From: Sambucus nigra
Lineage: Eukaryota > Streptophyta > Magnoliopsida > Dipsacales > Adoxaceae
DNA: 64,000 bases
NCBI GenBank assembly: GCA_949130495.1
Contig: OX422211.1
Span: 536,717,372 to 536,781,371 of the forward strand
Direction: 5' to 3'
Positions 32,330 through 43,642 of this stretch are shown piece after piece; within the stretch, counting starts at the first letter, position 1, and every line of letters begins with the position of its first letter. The notes under the pieces are model-generated. The model worked only from the letters and a program-made list of their open reading frames with translations, was not told the DNA's origin and ran no database searches. Position numbers and translations under genes: made by a program.

Positions 32330-32790
32330 TTATAAAATTATTATGTTTATATATATTATTCTATAGACTGGTTAGAACGATAGTGGGATGATATTGCAAG
32401 GCTATCGTGTTTATTGTCCTAAGACAGGTTGTGTTGTTTTGGCGATGCCTCAACTGAAAGAGGGTCTAGCTAGCATTCATATTATATTATGATAGAGACT
32501 TCAGAGAGTATATTTGTCTCGAGATTTTGATCATAGTGTATAGGGACTTTACTGATATGATTCGGGGTGCAGAGGGTTTACTATCGATCGGAGAGATTTA
32601 GCTCATTACTATATTTAGCGCTCAGAACTTGGTGCTAGGGAGAACACATTGTTATATCACTCCTTTAGAGATGTGAGAGCTGAGATTTATATTTATATGT
32701 CTAGGGACATGATTTTTTAAAGTCCCAGTTATGTGCTTGAGGTTTGTGGAATTTGATTACTACCAATGCTGAGTGATAGTTTATTTGGAG
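32330..32790 (+). pseudogene. Protease end and RT start remnant of second Tekay-type element
   Basis: DWLERY, CVVLAMPQLKEGLASIH and then FTDMIRGAEGLLS align in order with GMDWLIVY, LVVMPRPEGGSSTH and [13 protein letters not shown] of the element at 5376. Around 32630-32670, GRTHCYITPLEM matches [12 protein letters not shown]. The core of RT should follow but is not recognisable, which suggests an internal deletion or strong decay. Confidence 0.6.
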
Positions 32791-34199
32791 GGGGAGTTCC
32801 TTGTTTGGGTTTTGTTGCGCGATAAGATACACATGGACCATGGTAAAGGCCATGAGTAGAGAGACATTGATGGATGATAGGGCATCAGTTTTAAATGTTA
32901 ATCAATGAATGTGTGGAGAAAACACTCTGAGTTGAGAGCTACTATATAATATAAGACCAGTGGAGCCGATAGTGCCGTGAGAAAGCACTAAAATTTTTCT
33001 CTCACCATGAGTTAAAGGGTGGGATAATATTGAGAAGAATTAGATTATGATTTATGGGGGATTGGGAATACCCATGTGTTATAGACACGCCGTGAGTACG
33101 GGGAGGAAATATTGAGAGAGGAATTCGACTCTTGCAATGTTTATGAAAAAATGCATGGGTTATAGGGTGTATGGGCGCCCTGGTTAGTTGCATTTTTAAA
33201 ATCTTTTGAGATAGAGGGATGTGGTAATAAATTTGTGGAATATATGTTTGTGGGGCAGTTATAAATAAAGCTAGAATGATATGATGGATTGAACGTCGTG
33301 TGATAAAGACGATGATCCAAGTATATGTGCAAATAGAGTAGCACACCCAAGATGGGTTGAAAGGTTGTGAGAAGCCATTTAAAGGATATATCTTGAGAAG
33401 AGGAAAATACAACTATTGTGTGAAAGTAGAGCAGAGTCCTAATCAGTTGAATGTTGAGGGTAGCTTGCGCGTGGATAAAATGTTGGTCTATAAGGTAATA
33501 AGGGCCCAGACGTACTCATTGTGGCGAAAAGTGCACGGGTCGTGACTTTTGGTATACCCCGGGGAAACAAGGGGAGTGTAAAGTACCACTTAATGTGAGA
33601 CGCTATAAGTGGAAATTGGTGTTAGGTGAGACAGAGCGAGATTGTCTCCGAGTGCACCACTCATAGATGGAAATAGGTTGGTTCGAGATGATCAACCAAA
33701 AATTTGGTATCAAGCTGATGATTTCAGTGACGGAATGGGCAGACAAGCTGGTAAAGAAGGATTGCACCGGTGTGAGGTGCCACCCAATATTGTTGTGAAT
33801 CAGGATGAGATCCTTGAACCCCCACCTCCGATAGGGATTTTCTTGGAAGCAGTGAGGATGACATTTTGTTTTGGTCAAGTCATGTCACTGACGGCCCGAT
33901 GAGTACACGGGAGGTAATTGACGACTAGTAAGCTGTATGAATGTGATTATGGAGTCACAGCAGTTATTTTACTTTCGTAACTGACCTAACTTGTAATTTA
34001 AGTAAATCATTGTACGGTAATTGGTAAGGAAACTTCCGATTGCTAGAGTTGTGTGTAATGGCTCGTACTGATTTATTATGAATGATGTGCCATTTGAGGT
34101 TTTGCGTGGAAAACCTTGTTAGTCCCCCTCTGGATGTTTAGAGGTGAGCGAATAACTAGACTTTTGGATCAGATGTGATTTAGAGTCCATTATCAAGAG
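32791..34199 (+). other. Decayed pol region of second Tekay-type element
   Basis: No motif box of RT, RNase H or integrase can be named with confidence. Short open frames at 33357-33545 and 33642-33902 are not similar to anything I recognise. Base composition is like the flanking element parts. Confidence 0.45.
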
Positions 34200-34643
34200 G
34201 GGAATTAATCACAAACTATATTGAGGTGACTTTTGAGCGTCGTGTGAGGTACGTCTCCATGAACCAAGGTTTGAAGGACAAACAGGAGAGGTCATATGTT
34301 ATTATGCTTTCTTTTAGGATGGGAGTTTTGTGTTGGGATGGACACGGGAAGATGGAACTTAGTAATGTGTGGCCTTCCAATCGTGTTAAGGCGATAGAGC
34401 CAGTGAGGTATAGGCTCATCTTATTCGAATGTCATCGGTAGAAGCACAATGTGTGATGTGTCATTATTGAGGTGAGAGCTCTTGATTGATGGAGTATATC
34501 AATATGAAGAGAATTGAACCATCTTGCCGTGAAGCTGAGGCTATAATGAGTAAGCCTTTATACAGCTGAGTCCCACTAACGGGTGAATAGTGGAGTGACC
34601 ATACCATTATCATGATTTGATTTTAGGTACTAAAGGATGTTGT
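34200..34643 (+). pseudogene. Integrase C-terminal remnant of second Tekay-type element
   Basis: KDKQERSYV, then RVKAIEPVRYRLILFECHR (34226-34441) aligns with [10 protein letters not shown] and [19 protein letters not shown] of the intact relative. The following chromodomain-like end is not readable. Ends at 34643 in the target duplication of the solo LTR. The last 81 bp of the internal domain, ending in the purine tract GAGGGGGAAGTA (38148-38159), lie on the other side. Confidence 0.65.
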
Positions 34644-37600
34644 TGTAACACCCCCCTATTTAAATACTGGGTGGCCAGTCCCATAACAAATTAAAACGGA
34701 ATATATAGTTGGCTCATTCTTAGCATCACTGTCGAAAAAATTTACAACTCACCCAATACCCAATTAAGCTGGTGTTAAAAACTTTCCAAATTTTAATTCC
34801 AGCAAAATCCATTTTTAGTTTACGATTAACACAACACAAATTATTATACCACAATAATAACTGAACAAATAACTCAAAAGAATTTAAATGCAATTGGAAT
34901 TGGAATAAACATTCCCACATAATAATCTAATATAGTAATCCCAACGATAGTAAATGTATTAAAAAGACACGACTATAAGAGTATTTGACTCATATAGAAG
35001 AGATAACTGAATTCCTTTGGGCGACATGAATCAAATGAAGATAGGCGTCTAAGAAATATTCTATAGCTCCATAGCTCGTCATAATCCGCTAAGGTTGGTA
35101 TCCCTGCTGCTGGACACCTGATATAGAAGGTACAATAGAAAAGAAAATATGCAAGGAAATGGGTCAGAGCCCGATGTGAAAATGATTTTGAAAACAGCAA
35201 GTATTTAAGAAGTGCAATAAAGCATTTATTATGTACATGTTAGTATCCAACTCTCACTTGATATTCTCACCTCTCAACTAGAGTGCACACTTAACGTTTC
35301 CTATTAACCTCCTAGTTAATGGCTCCTCTTAACTAGTTTCCATAATATGATTCCATCCCATATCATAACCCCGTATGTCCCATACCATACGTTGTATAAT
35401 CATTCATGTACGTTTTCCATTAACATGAATCATTTCTCATTAATATGAATTAAGCTTTTCAAATCTATAAGAATAAATATTCATTAACTTCATTCAATTC
35501 TTTTCTCAATTCACCGTTATCCACAATTATCACACAGTAGATCATTTAACCACTATATACACATACATTTAATACATTATATATATACATATATTATACG
35601 GCACCCCGAGTCACAGCTGTGGTGCAATGCATTACTCTGCTATTATGTCCCATCATCGCTGGTCGCCGAATAAGGGACTAAGGTTCGGTAAGGATTTCTC
35701 AAACGACAAAATCAACAAACAAATTGGAGGTGAACATATTTCTCGTATCCATGGGTCACGCACATACCTACGTTCCCATATTCAGCGGACTTATCAACTC
35801 CCCGATAAGTCTTTCATAGACCTATGTTCTCGAGCGACAAATCAAAGATCCCAGGGATTCATCAGGATATGACTACCCTCACGCGCAAACCTCCCATCGA
35901 TAGCAAGTAAGCTAGGTATGTCATACACATAAATCATCAATCAATCAAATAGGCATTACCATACCTATAATATAATATCAATAAGGTACTTACATTACCC
36001 TAAGATAGTTCCCATATGTAGCATTATATCTCTTTAAATTTAATCACCCCGGAGCCTCACTCATTACTCAAGGTTCAAATAGGTTTTTCCTTAACATTAT
36101 ATTCAGTAAGAAATCACTAATATCCTACTGGTCCATATCATCATATCTCTCGAATTACTACGAATTAAACTCTCCCTTTAATTAGGGTTATAACTAATCG
36201 TTTCTAATCTCTTATAAACACATCTTCTATCAACTAGGATTCAATACTATCATCACATGGCTCATAGTCTATAGTGTTTCATTCACACTATATGACTTAT
36301 CAACAAAACCAATATCCTCGCATCCTTTAACATCTCTCCACTCCCGACGTTGTTAAGGTTCATGGGCGGAATGTCTCGCAAAGCGAAATCCAAACAAGGA
36401 ACCCCTCCAAGACACTACTACTTAACTTTATCAGTCGTAGAGGTCCGTCAACTTCAAATAGGCAAACAGAATAACCTCATCCCCTCTTTCAACCAAATGT
36501 GGTCTAAACTCCCATCTCTATCTAGGAGCCATACCTCTAAGTGCTTGTACTACACTCAGTCCTTGCGAAATCAATAATGAGCTTAAACTCAGTCCTGGAT
36601 GCTCAAATAGTAACCCTAAGGCTACCCAGGTGTTATATTAAATCTCCCCTACTCGACCTATCCTTAATCCTCATGAATACCAATTAGAATTCAACACATG
36701 AATCTAGCAACCGAAATGTCCTTCAATTTAATTATCATAATTCTAATCAATATTTCAATCAAATAATTCGATTCTCATCTAGGGCTTACTGATCTTCCCT
36801 AAGTCCCATAATATCCAATTAATAATAACCAAAGATCTACAAAAGTTTTGGGATAAGAACCAACATTAAAAAGAAACAACTTTAACAATTCTGGGGAAGT
36901 CGATCGATCGAAGGTAGGGGGTCGATCGATCGATCGCCCAGGTAACAACCCAGTATTTCTGCATTTCTTCTACTACGGGTTTAACCATTTTTTATCAATC
37001 AAACCTTCATATTAACAACCCAAATGACTTATAATCCTTACTAAATGATATATCAACATATACAAATGATTTCTAATGATCTAAACATCCTAGAATCATC
37101 AAGAGTTTGAATTAAAAGCATATATTTATCCTATTTTTCCAGAAAATAATATACATGATATCTTCAAGAACATGCCATAGATTCTTAGAATTTCTTCAAT
37201 AGATTAATGATTATTTCGCGGATTACTATCTACCTACAACATGAGTTTGATTCCTATAAACTTCCATTTTTCAGAAATCCATTAACAACTTTTCTTTATC
37301 TTCCAAACATGAAAAATCTCTTCTTTTTATAACTATTCTAACATGGATAATATATGAACTTAGATTGCAATCATAAAATACTTGCCTCTAATGAAGATCT
37401 GATCCTTTGGAGTTGAATAACAGAGGTGGTTCTCCCTTTCTCGGGCCAACTTCTGGTGGTGACGGTGGTGGTGACCTTTGACCTTTGGTTCTCCTCCTTT
37501 CCAAGCAAGCTTCTCTTCTCCCAAGCACCCTTTCACTTTCCGTCAAAAGGTGACCTCTCAATTTTTGTGTAGAGGAGAAGAATGAACTACGTACAACTAA

Positions 37601-38078
37601 TTTCCAAATATTTATAATAAGACAAAACCCGAAATCACTATTCATCCCTCCTGTAAATATAACCAAAATGACCTTTTTGGGTGTCTTTTCATTTCCAAAT
37701 GACCCGAGACCCAAAACCAACATCCAAATAGACTTTTCTGAATATTTTAACCCTTCCGGATGCAACGATGCAGTCAAAATGACTATAAGATTGATGTAAA
37801 AATAAGTTTCCTTTTTAATTTAACAAATTAGTCCCGACACGTCCCATACTGCGCCTGACTAAAAATATACAAATTACTAAATTGACAACTCACAGCCATA
37901 TCAATAACATCACATTCATATATTACCTAAATATCTTTAAGTAATATTCATAATCATTCATTTTAGTATCCATAATTCGGATAAAACCCAAATGAATTAA
38001 TTAATAATAAAATCCAATTAATCCATTAATTTAAAATATAACCAATTTTAAAAGTCATTAAAATCACTGGGTATTACA
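34644..38078 (-). mobile_element. Solo LTR of a third Tekay-type family, reverse orientation
   Basis: 3435 bp from TGTAACACCCC to GGGTATTACA, flanked by a perfect 5-bp TSD GTTGT (34639-34643 and 38079-38083). It carries the reverse complements of the Tekay LTR landmarks (AGCATCACTGTCGAAAA near 34720, GTCAGAGCCCG near 35163, ACTTGCCTCT near 37380), so its own polarity is right to left. There is no internal domain, so it is the product of LTR-LTR recombination. Its palindrome cassette (36900-36937) uses TCGATCGATCGA. No gene inside. Confidence 0.9.
36900..36937. repeat. TCGATCGATCGA palindrome cassette in solo LTR
   Basis: TCGATCGATCGA, spacer AGGTAGGGGG, then TCGATCGATCGATCG. The layout palindrome-TAGGGGGT-palindrome matches the second Tekay-type LTRs but has the opposite orientation relative to LTR polarity. 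Confidence 0.85.
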
Positions 38079-38620
38079 GTTGTGTGGCTCAAGATTCTAA
38101 GTTTTAGTACCAGTCTTATCTGAATTTTGAGGACGAAATTCCTTTGTGAGGGGGAAGTATGTAATACCCCGTACTTTTATAGGTATTTAAATTACATGAG
38201 TGGGTGTAATTTAATACTCGGAGAAATGATTTGAGAAATTAAGTGAATGGATAAATATTAATTGGCGAGTGACGGATTAATATTTATGTGTACTATATTT
38301 ACTTACGGATATAAGTAAATGAAGTTGGATTATTTTATATCATGTCGCGGTTCGGCAAAGCGACAAGAAATAATATTTTATTTGAAAAATACGTACGGAG
38401 TTGTATTGGATTTAAAATGGTGAATTTTTATAAGTGACTCGGATGGGAATTTCGAGTGCACGGTTGGTCTCGGATGGGTCGAAATAATCAAAATAGAGTA
38501 CCCGGGGGTAGTGATTGGGTTTCGGGGGCTTTTTGGATTAGTAGGGACTCGCATTTGAGTATACGAGTCAATTTTGGGTTTAATAAGGGAAGAAACCTTA
38601 CTTCTCTCTTATAAACCACG

Positions 38621-38628
38621 AGAGAAAG

Positions 38629-38686
<58 letters not shown>

Positions 38687-38692
38687 GAAGGA
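38621..38692 (+). repeat. (AAAG)n microsatellite in 3' LTR
   Basis: About 17 AAAG/GAAA units. The matching site of the 5' LTR (about 28347-28368) has only about four, so this is an expansion in one LTR of the pair. Confidence 0.95.
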
Positions 38693-40130
38693 AGAAGAAA
38701 AAGGGAGAAAAGATGAGAACTTCGGCCAAGCTCCGGCGGATCCCGGCATGAGGGCGTCGAATTTATCCAATGTGGCAAGTGTTTAACTTACTTTGATCAT
38801 TTATGTGTGTTTATAATTCATATTATAGTTGGTGAAAAATATATGGATTTTGGGTTGGGATTATTGAATCAAAATGGGGTTTTTGTAAATGATTTCATAT
38901 AAATTGATGTGATAATTACTCCATATGAAATCTAAGCTTGAATCCATGATAATGGTGTAATTTTTGGTGAGGAATTGGAAGAGTTGGATGAAATTTAGGT
39001 TTAACTAAGTTAGGGTTTAAATCTTAGTTAAATAGAGGAATCCCAAGAATTAATTGTTCTGTTGAGTAAATCATAGTGTGCAGATGAGTATATTGATGAC
39101 GGGGTGATGTTAGAAGCCATAGAAATTGGGTTGGATGATTGTTGGATTTAATTTGGAGTTGGAGCAGATGATGAAGCTCGAACAAATTTGGGACTGAACC
39201 ATTTCGAATCGATTCACTAGGGGGCGAATCGATTCGGCCCTGCCAGATATGAAAAATAATTCTTTATTTTAAGGATTGAAGGAGAATTATTTTGTGGAGA
39301 TAATTATTAGGGGATACTATTAAGATTGTTAGGACTTCTAAATGATTAGATGAGTAATATATGACCCTTGGGTTAGTGGGAATAAAATTCGGGGTATGAA
39401 TTTTAGGAGTGTTTAGGATGACCAACACTCAGGGAATTATTTCGACGGGTTTATATATATATATGAGTGAATCCTAATGAGCAAGTAGGATGAAATTAGA
39501 ATACTAGCTAGACGTGATAAACTAATATTCGGAAGTAATTAATGTGAGAAATTGTATCATAAGTAAGTGAATACTTATGGGATATAAAAGTAAGTGCATG
39601 TATACTTACGAACTTATACGAATTGGTATATTCGGGATTATAGGCTAATGCCACATGAGATAGGCAGGAATATCCGTATTTGATGAGATCTATATACATA
39701 CGGGTACAAAGACATTATATATCTGATATGATTATAAATATATTTGTGTGAAACATACCCTTCTAGTGTTATCATGGGAAGTGGCTCTACGTGGGGGAAT
39801 CCCCTAGCTAGTGAATGCAGGGTGAGTATAGTCCCCAGGTCATAACGTCCAGTTATTTATGCAGTATGGCTCTTTATCATGGGTGAGACATATTGGGTAT
39901 GATTCGTTCTCACTTTCAGGTGAGGAACTATGATCGCTACCCCTACGTTTGTGTTATGTATTTATCAGGTCGGTGTGAGATTCCAACCGGTGGTACCCAA
40001 GATGATGTGTGTATTCCCTAGAAGATGATAGCATTCTAGAGACGGCATCCATTGAGTTATAGCTATTAGGGATGGTTATTATACTTATATAGTGTGTGAT
40101 ATATAAGTATGGATATACTTGATATGTATA

Positions 40131-40133
<3 letters not shown>

Positions 40134-40188
<55 letters not shown>
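40134..40188 (+). repeat. (TA)n(GA)n microsatellite in 3' LTR
   Basis: About 13 TA units followed by about 14 AG/GA units, between GGATATACTTGATATG and AAAATAAAGAATG, which also flank the (TG)n tract of the 5' LTR. Confidence 0.95.
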
Positions 40189-40191
<3 letters not shown>

Positions 40192-41138
40192 AAAATAAAG
40201 AATGAAATGAGAAATGATTTTTAGTTCTTTCGGGAGAATAAATTCGGAATAAAATATGGTATACGTATATAAAGATGAGAAAATTATATACGGGATTAAT
40301 GACACTAAAATGTGAATAGTGTATCATAGCTAGTGAAAGTTGTTTATTATGATCAGATAAATTATAAGTGAGAATTATAATGCATAAGCTCGTGCGAAAG
40401 CTTAGGATATTATATACGCGGGGTATAAGATGGCGTACAGTGACTTAAAGGTTTTGAGAGATGCTAGTTAGGATGGGTAGCGTAACTAGGGTGTTTATAA
40501 TACGTGCGTTAGGTGTGCAGTGTTAGATGAGAGGTGAGGGGTATCTCATGTGAGTGCGACACCAATTTAAATCTGGATAATATCATATTTTAAATGTTAA
40601 AGTATTTAAACACTTGATAAATATTTTCAAAATATTTTGGGCTCTGACCTGCTTATAATTATTTTAAAAACCTTTTAGGTGTCCAGAAACAGGGACGCCT
40701 GGATGATATTATTCCTTCGAGTCAGACGATGTTGTAGCAGCTGTGGATGCTAGCAGGGATTGTTTAGACGCTTCTATCCTTATGACCTAGATAGGAGGTA
40801 CTGTAAGTTAGATTCGGGAATGTTTCCCAATTGTTGTCATTTATTTTATTTTTCCACATTATCATTTACACCTATTCGATTTGGTTGTAAAATGTTTTAC
40901 CGAGAGTTATCGATGATTGTTTATTTATTTCAATTAATGTGTATATTGATTGTGTGATGTATTTCTTGTGTGTTTAAGTTAATAAGATTAGAAAGTTTAA
41001 AATTTGACGTCGGGCCTAATGGGTTATTAGTAATTAATTTTATTTCGACAGTGATGCTGAGAATGTTCCATATGAGAAATCATGTGTTATTTTGATAAAG
41101 GATTGATTTGACGATATTAAAATAAGTGGAGTGTCACA

Positions 41139-41471
41139 AGCTTGTGGAAGTGTTCCTGGTACATCACATAGGAGGAAATCACCTAATCCACCACTAACTT
41201 GTCCATATCCCACTTGGCAATCCTATGGGTGATTACTAGTGAATCTTGGTGTGGGGTTCTCACCTCTACGAAATCTTCCTTCTTAAACACTGTGTGTTTA
41301 TTATAATATACGTACTCCGATTGCCTGTGCTTGCCAACTTGTCTCTTGGCAGGATCTATCTGGAAGGCCTCCATCAGGGGCATAACCTTATTGATTCTTT
41401 CTAAATTGCATTTGCTTGGATCAGTTTGAGGTCGGATGACCCACATATCACAGTAAACTCATGTTCTTCCT
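41139..41471 (-). pseudogene. Protease N-terminal part of Tat-type element
   Basis: Open on the minus strand at 41446-41183. The end reads FVEVRTPHQDSLVITHRIAKWDMDKLVVD, matching the approach to the protease active site (HxDALVVTxxI) in Tat elements. The active-site triad itself is not preserved near the insertion point. The Tekay-type element splits the domain here. Confidence 0.7.
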
Positions 41472-42399
41472 TAGACCTGTCAACGGGTCGTGTATGAGTT
41501 ACGGGTCAAAACATGCTTAACCCATATATGACTCGTTAAGTTAACGGGTCTAATGACAATACCCAAACACAATCCGTTATTGTTAAACCCGAACCGTTAG
41601 CACCCTTTAATATTAACGAATCAGTTTTGGTCTAAACAAGTAACAAGTTGGGTGACCCTATAGTGCCTGTTAGTCTTTAATAATGGTTTTAATTGTAATT
41701 CTTATTAGGTGTAAGTTTCTAAGAAATGCAAGACGTGGTCGAGGCATGGAGGCCAGCCTAAGCCTTGAAAGCCTAGGCGGGCCTTAGGCGTAAAAAGGCA
41801 TGTAAAGGAGTTTAGGCATTCCTAATATATTTTTATATTTTTTTAACCAAAACAAGGCTATTAAAACACTAAAATTGTACATATCATAAAAATATGTCTG
41901 AATATTTGCAAATCAAAATACTATTTGATTATTTTAGATGAGATAATGGTCCGGTTTGTAAAAAAATTCTTTAAAAGGCGATATCTTTCACTAAAGCCTT
42001 GTTGTTTTTAGAAAAAAGTACGCCTTAATGGTTTTACCAAGAATAAGGTGTGAAAATATTAAGCTGGGGAATTTCTCCCAAGTCTCAAGCGTAGGACAGT
42101 GGGTATAGGTTAGGTAACCTTATAGTACCCGTTAGTCTTAAAGGATTTAGAAATAATGGATTTTAATGGTTATTCTTATTGGGTATGGGTTGGATGACCT
42201 TATAGTACCCGTTAGTGTTAACGGGTAATAACGGGTAGAAACGGGTATAAGTAAATTTTTAAACCCTAATTGTTAGTGTTAACGGGTCTACCGTGTTAAC
42301 CCGTTAATGACCCAAACTCAATAAAGTTAAACCCATTAACTTATAATTTCGTGTCGGGTTGTGTCGTGGTAACGGGTTATCGTGTTTGTTGACGGCCTA
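41472..42399. mobile_element. hAT-like MITE, 928 bp, 8-bp TSD
   Basis: Ends TAGACCTGTCAAC and, inverted, TAGGCCGTCAAC. Flanks TTCTTCCT (41464-41471) and TCCTTCCT (42400-42407) match at 7 of 8, the duplication length of hAT transposons. AACGGGTC words recur near both ends. Inside, a block of about 60 bp with ACCTTATAGTACCCGTTAGT occurs about three times (41650, 42115, 42195), and AGGCG-rich sequence (41730-42060) may be another nested MITE. No transposase. Confidence 0.78.
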
Positions 42400-42945
42400 T
42401 CCTTCCTCGTCGTCCAGGACTTTGTCTGGTTTTTGGTCGCCGTTGGTGACGACCTGATCATAATTCTTCTCTATGTACTCATTCAAGTGGCCTGCATGAG
42501 CGAACTCCTCTAGTTGATATTTCAATGACTTGCAGTTCTCTTTCTTGTGTTCGTTTTCTTTGGGGAACACAAATCGGAGTGTGTTGTTTCTCTTGATTGG
42601 ATCCCCTCCCATCTTCTTTGGCCACTTGGGAACCCGTGGGTCATTTAAATTTGCCAAGATCTTATAAATTGGTTCCTTGAAAATCATGTTAATAGATTAA
42701 AAAACTTTGGAAAAGTCCACCTTGCCCCCATTTTTTGTCCCATTTTTCTTCTTGTTCAACTTTTAAGAGTTGTTCTCCTTGTCATTGTCTTTGTTTTCCT
42801 TAGCGTGACAAGTTTCTACTTGGCTAGTGTGGAATACATCCTCCACTTTGGCGTACTTCTCGACTCGATACATAAGGTCATCGACGGTATTTGCTTCTTT
42901 CTTGGTAATGGATTAGAGCAACATAGAGGTTGGGGCAAGCCTCTA
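42400..42945 (-). pseudogene. gag remnant of Tat-type element
   Basis: Open at 42687-42397: YKILANLNDPRVPKWPKKMG, then GDPIKRNNTLRF and CKSLKYQLEEFAHAGHLNEYI, the C-terminal gag of Tat elements. The zinc-knuckle-like region has lost its first Cys (FVFPKENEHKKENC). It ends at the MITE on one side and at the truncated LTR of the tandem array on the other. Confidence 0.75.
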
Positions 42946-43391
42946 TCGATGTGTTGTTGACAAATTAATATTGATATAATGTTTGAGTATTGCATGTGAT
43001 TTGTATATGTGGATTCGTATTGTTGCGATTTATTCATCATGCTAATTTTTTTTAGCCTCTATTCCTGTCATATTGTGTATTTCCCTGCATTTTGTTTTAG
43101 TGGCAGACAGGCGTGGATTAGGACGCCATGGACTATTTGGAGAATTACTTTAGAGCTTGGATCGGAAGATTTATTTTTTGATGTAGAAATTAGTGGTGTA
43201 ATTTTTGTTGGTAAATTGTGTATTTTGGGAGAAACATTATTGTAAATCATTATTGTGGAAATAGAAGAATTGTGGTTTTGTTATATTTAAATCGTGAAAA
43301 TTAGATGCTCTATACTTATTGTTGATGAATTTAGTTTAGTTTTAATTGTAGTAGTACGTCGCGTGTCCACTCGGGCGCACGGGGGGTTACA
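42946..43391 (+). repeat. LTR a, left-truncated
   Basis: Homology with the other LTRs starts at about GATGTGTTGTTGACAAATT (42948) and runs to GGGGTTACA. The left roughly 900 bp are missing, and the break abuts Tat gag. Confidence 0.82.
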
Positions 43392-43642
43392 GATTGTATC
43401 AAAGCTTAGGTATAGGACAACCCTCGGGTCTTAAATTTTGGGTCCAGCATGCGCGTTAGACGAGTTTTCTTTAGAAATAGAAATTTTTTGAAGACGTGTT
43501 AGGTATCTTGGTGAGGATGTTTAGAATTGATTGGAGGACTTTAGTATTGTAATTTTTGGGAAATAGAATCGAGTAGTATTTTTTTTCGAGCATTAGGTTT
43601 CCTTGAATTTTGAGGACGAAATTCCTTGTTAGTGGGGAAGTA
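43392..43642 (+). other. 251-bp internal domain 1
   Basis: Primer site ATTGTATCAAAGC (mutated from TGGTATCAGAGC) at the left end, GAGGACGAAATTCC and purine tract AGTGGGGAAGTA at the right. No reading frame of interest. Confidence 0.85.

Larger units (their letters stand above)
27903..41138 (+). mobile_element. Second Tekay-type chromovirus, degenerate, with a nested solo LTR
   Basis: Direct LTRs 27903-30829 (2927 bp) and 38160-41138 (2979 bp), both TGTAATACCCCGTAC to GTGTCACA. Flanking five-mers AGATT (27898-27902) and AGCTT (41139-41143) are a one-mismatch TSD. Primer site, leader, gag, protease and integrase C-terminus can be traced by comparison with the element at 5376. The internal domain is only 3.9 kb after removing the nested LTR, and most of RT/RNase H/IN is missing or beyond recognition. 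Confidence 0.88.
38160..41138 (+). repeat. 3' LTR of second Tekay-type element
   Basis: Pairs with 27903-30829. It holds two GAATCGATTC palindromes (39205, 39226), one fewer than the 5' LTR. It has an (AAAG)n tract (38621-38692), where the 5' LTR has only a few units, and (TA)n(GA)n at 40134-40188. Confidence 0.9.
24290..42945 (-). mobile_element. Tat-type Ty3/gypsy element, minus strand, without identified LTRs, split by insertions
   Basis: Reading right to left: gag (42945-42400), protease (41471-41139 and 27902 leftward), RT, RNase H, integrase (to 24290). The PR/RT/RH/IN order and wording are those of the Tat/Ogre/Retand group. It is interrupted by a Tekay-type element (27903-41138) and a hAT-like MITE (41472-42399). 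The right end is truncated by the tandem LTR array. Stops and frameshifts are dense. Confidence 0.8.

Noticed and set aside
37388..37777. 129-codon minus-strand frame in the solo LTR as a gene
   Set aside because: It lies at the LTR leader region, which has a biased Pro/Gly-type repeat sequence; the paired position in other Tekay LTRs is not open.
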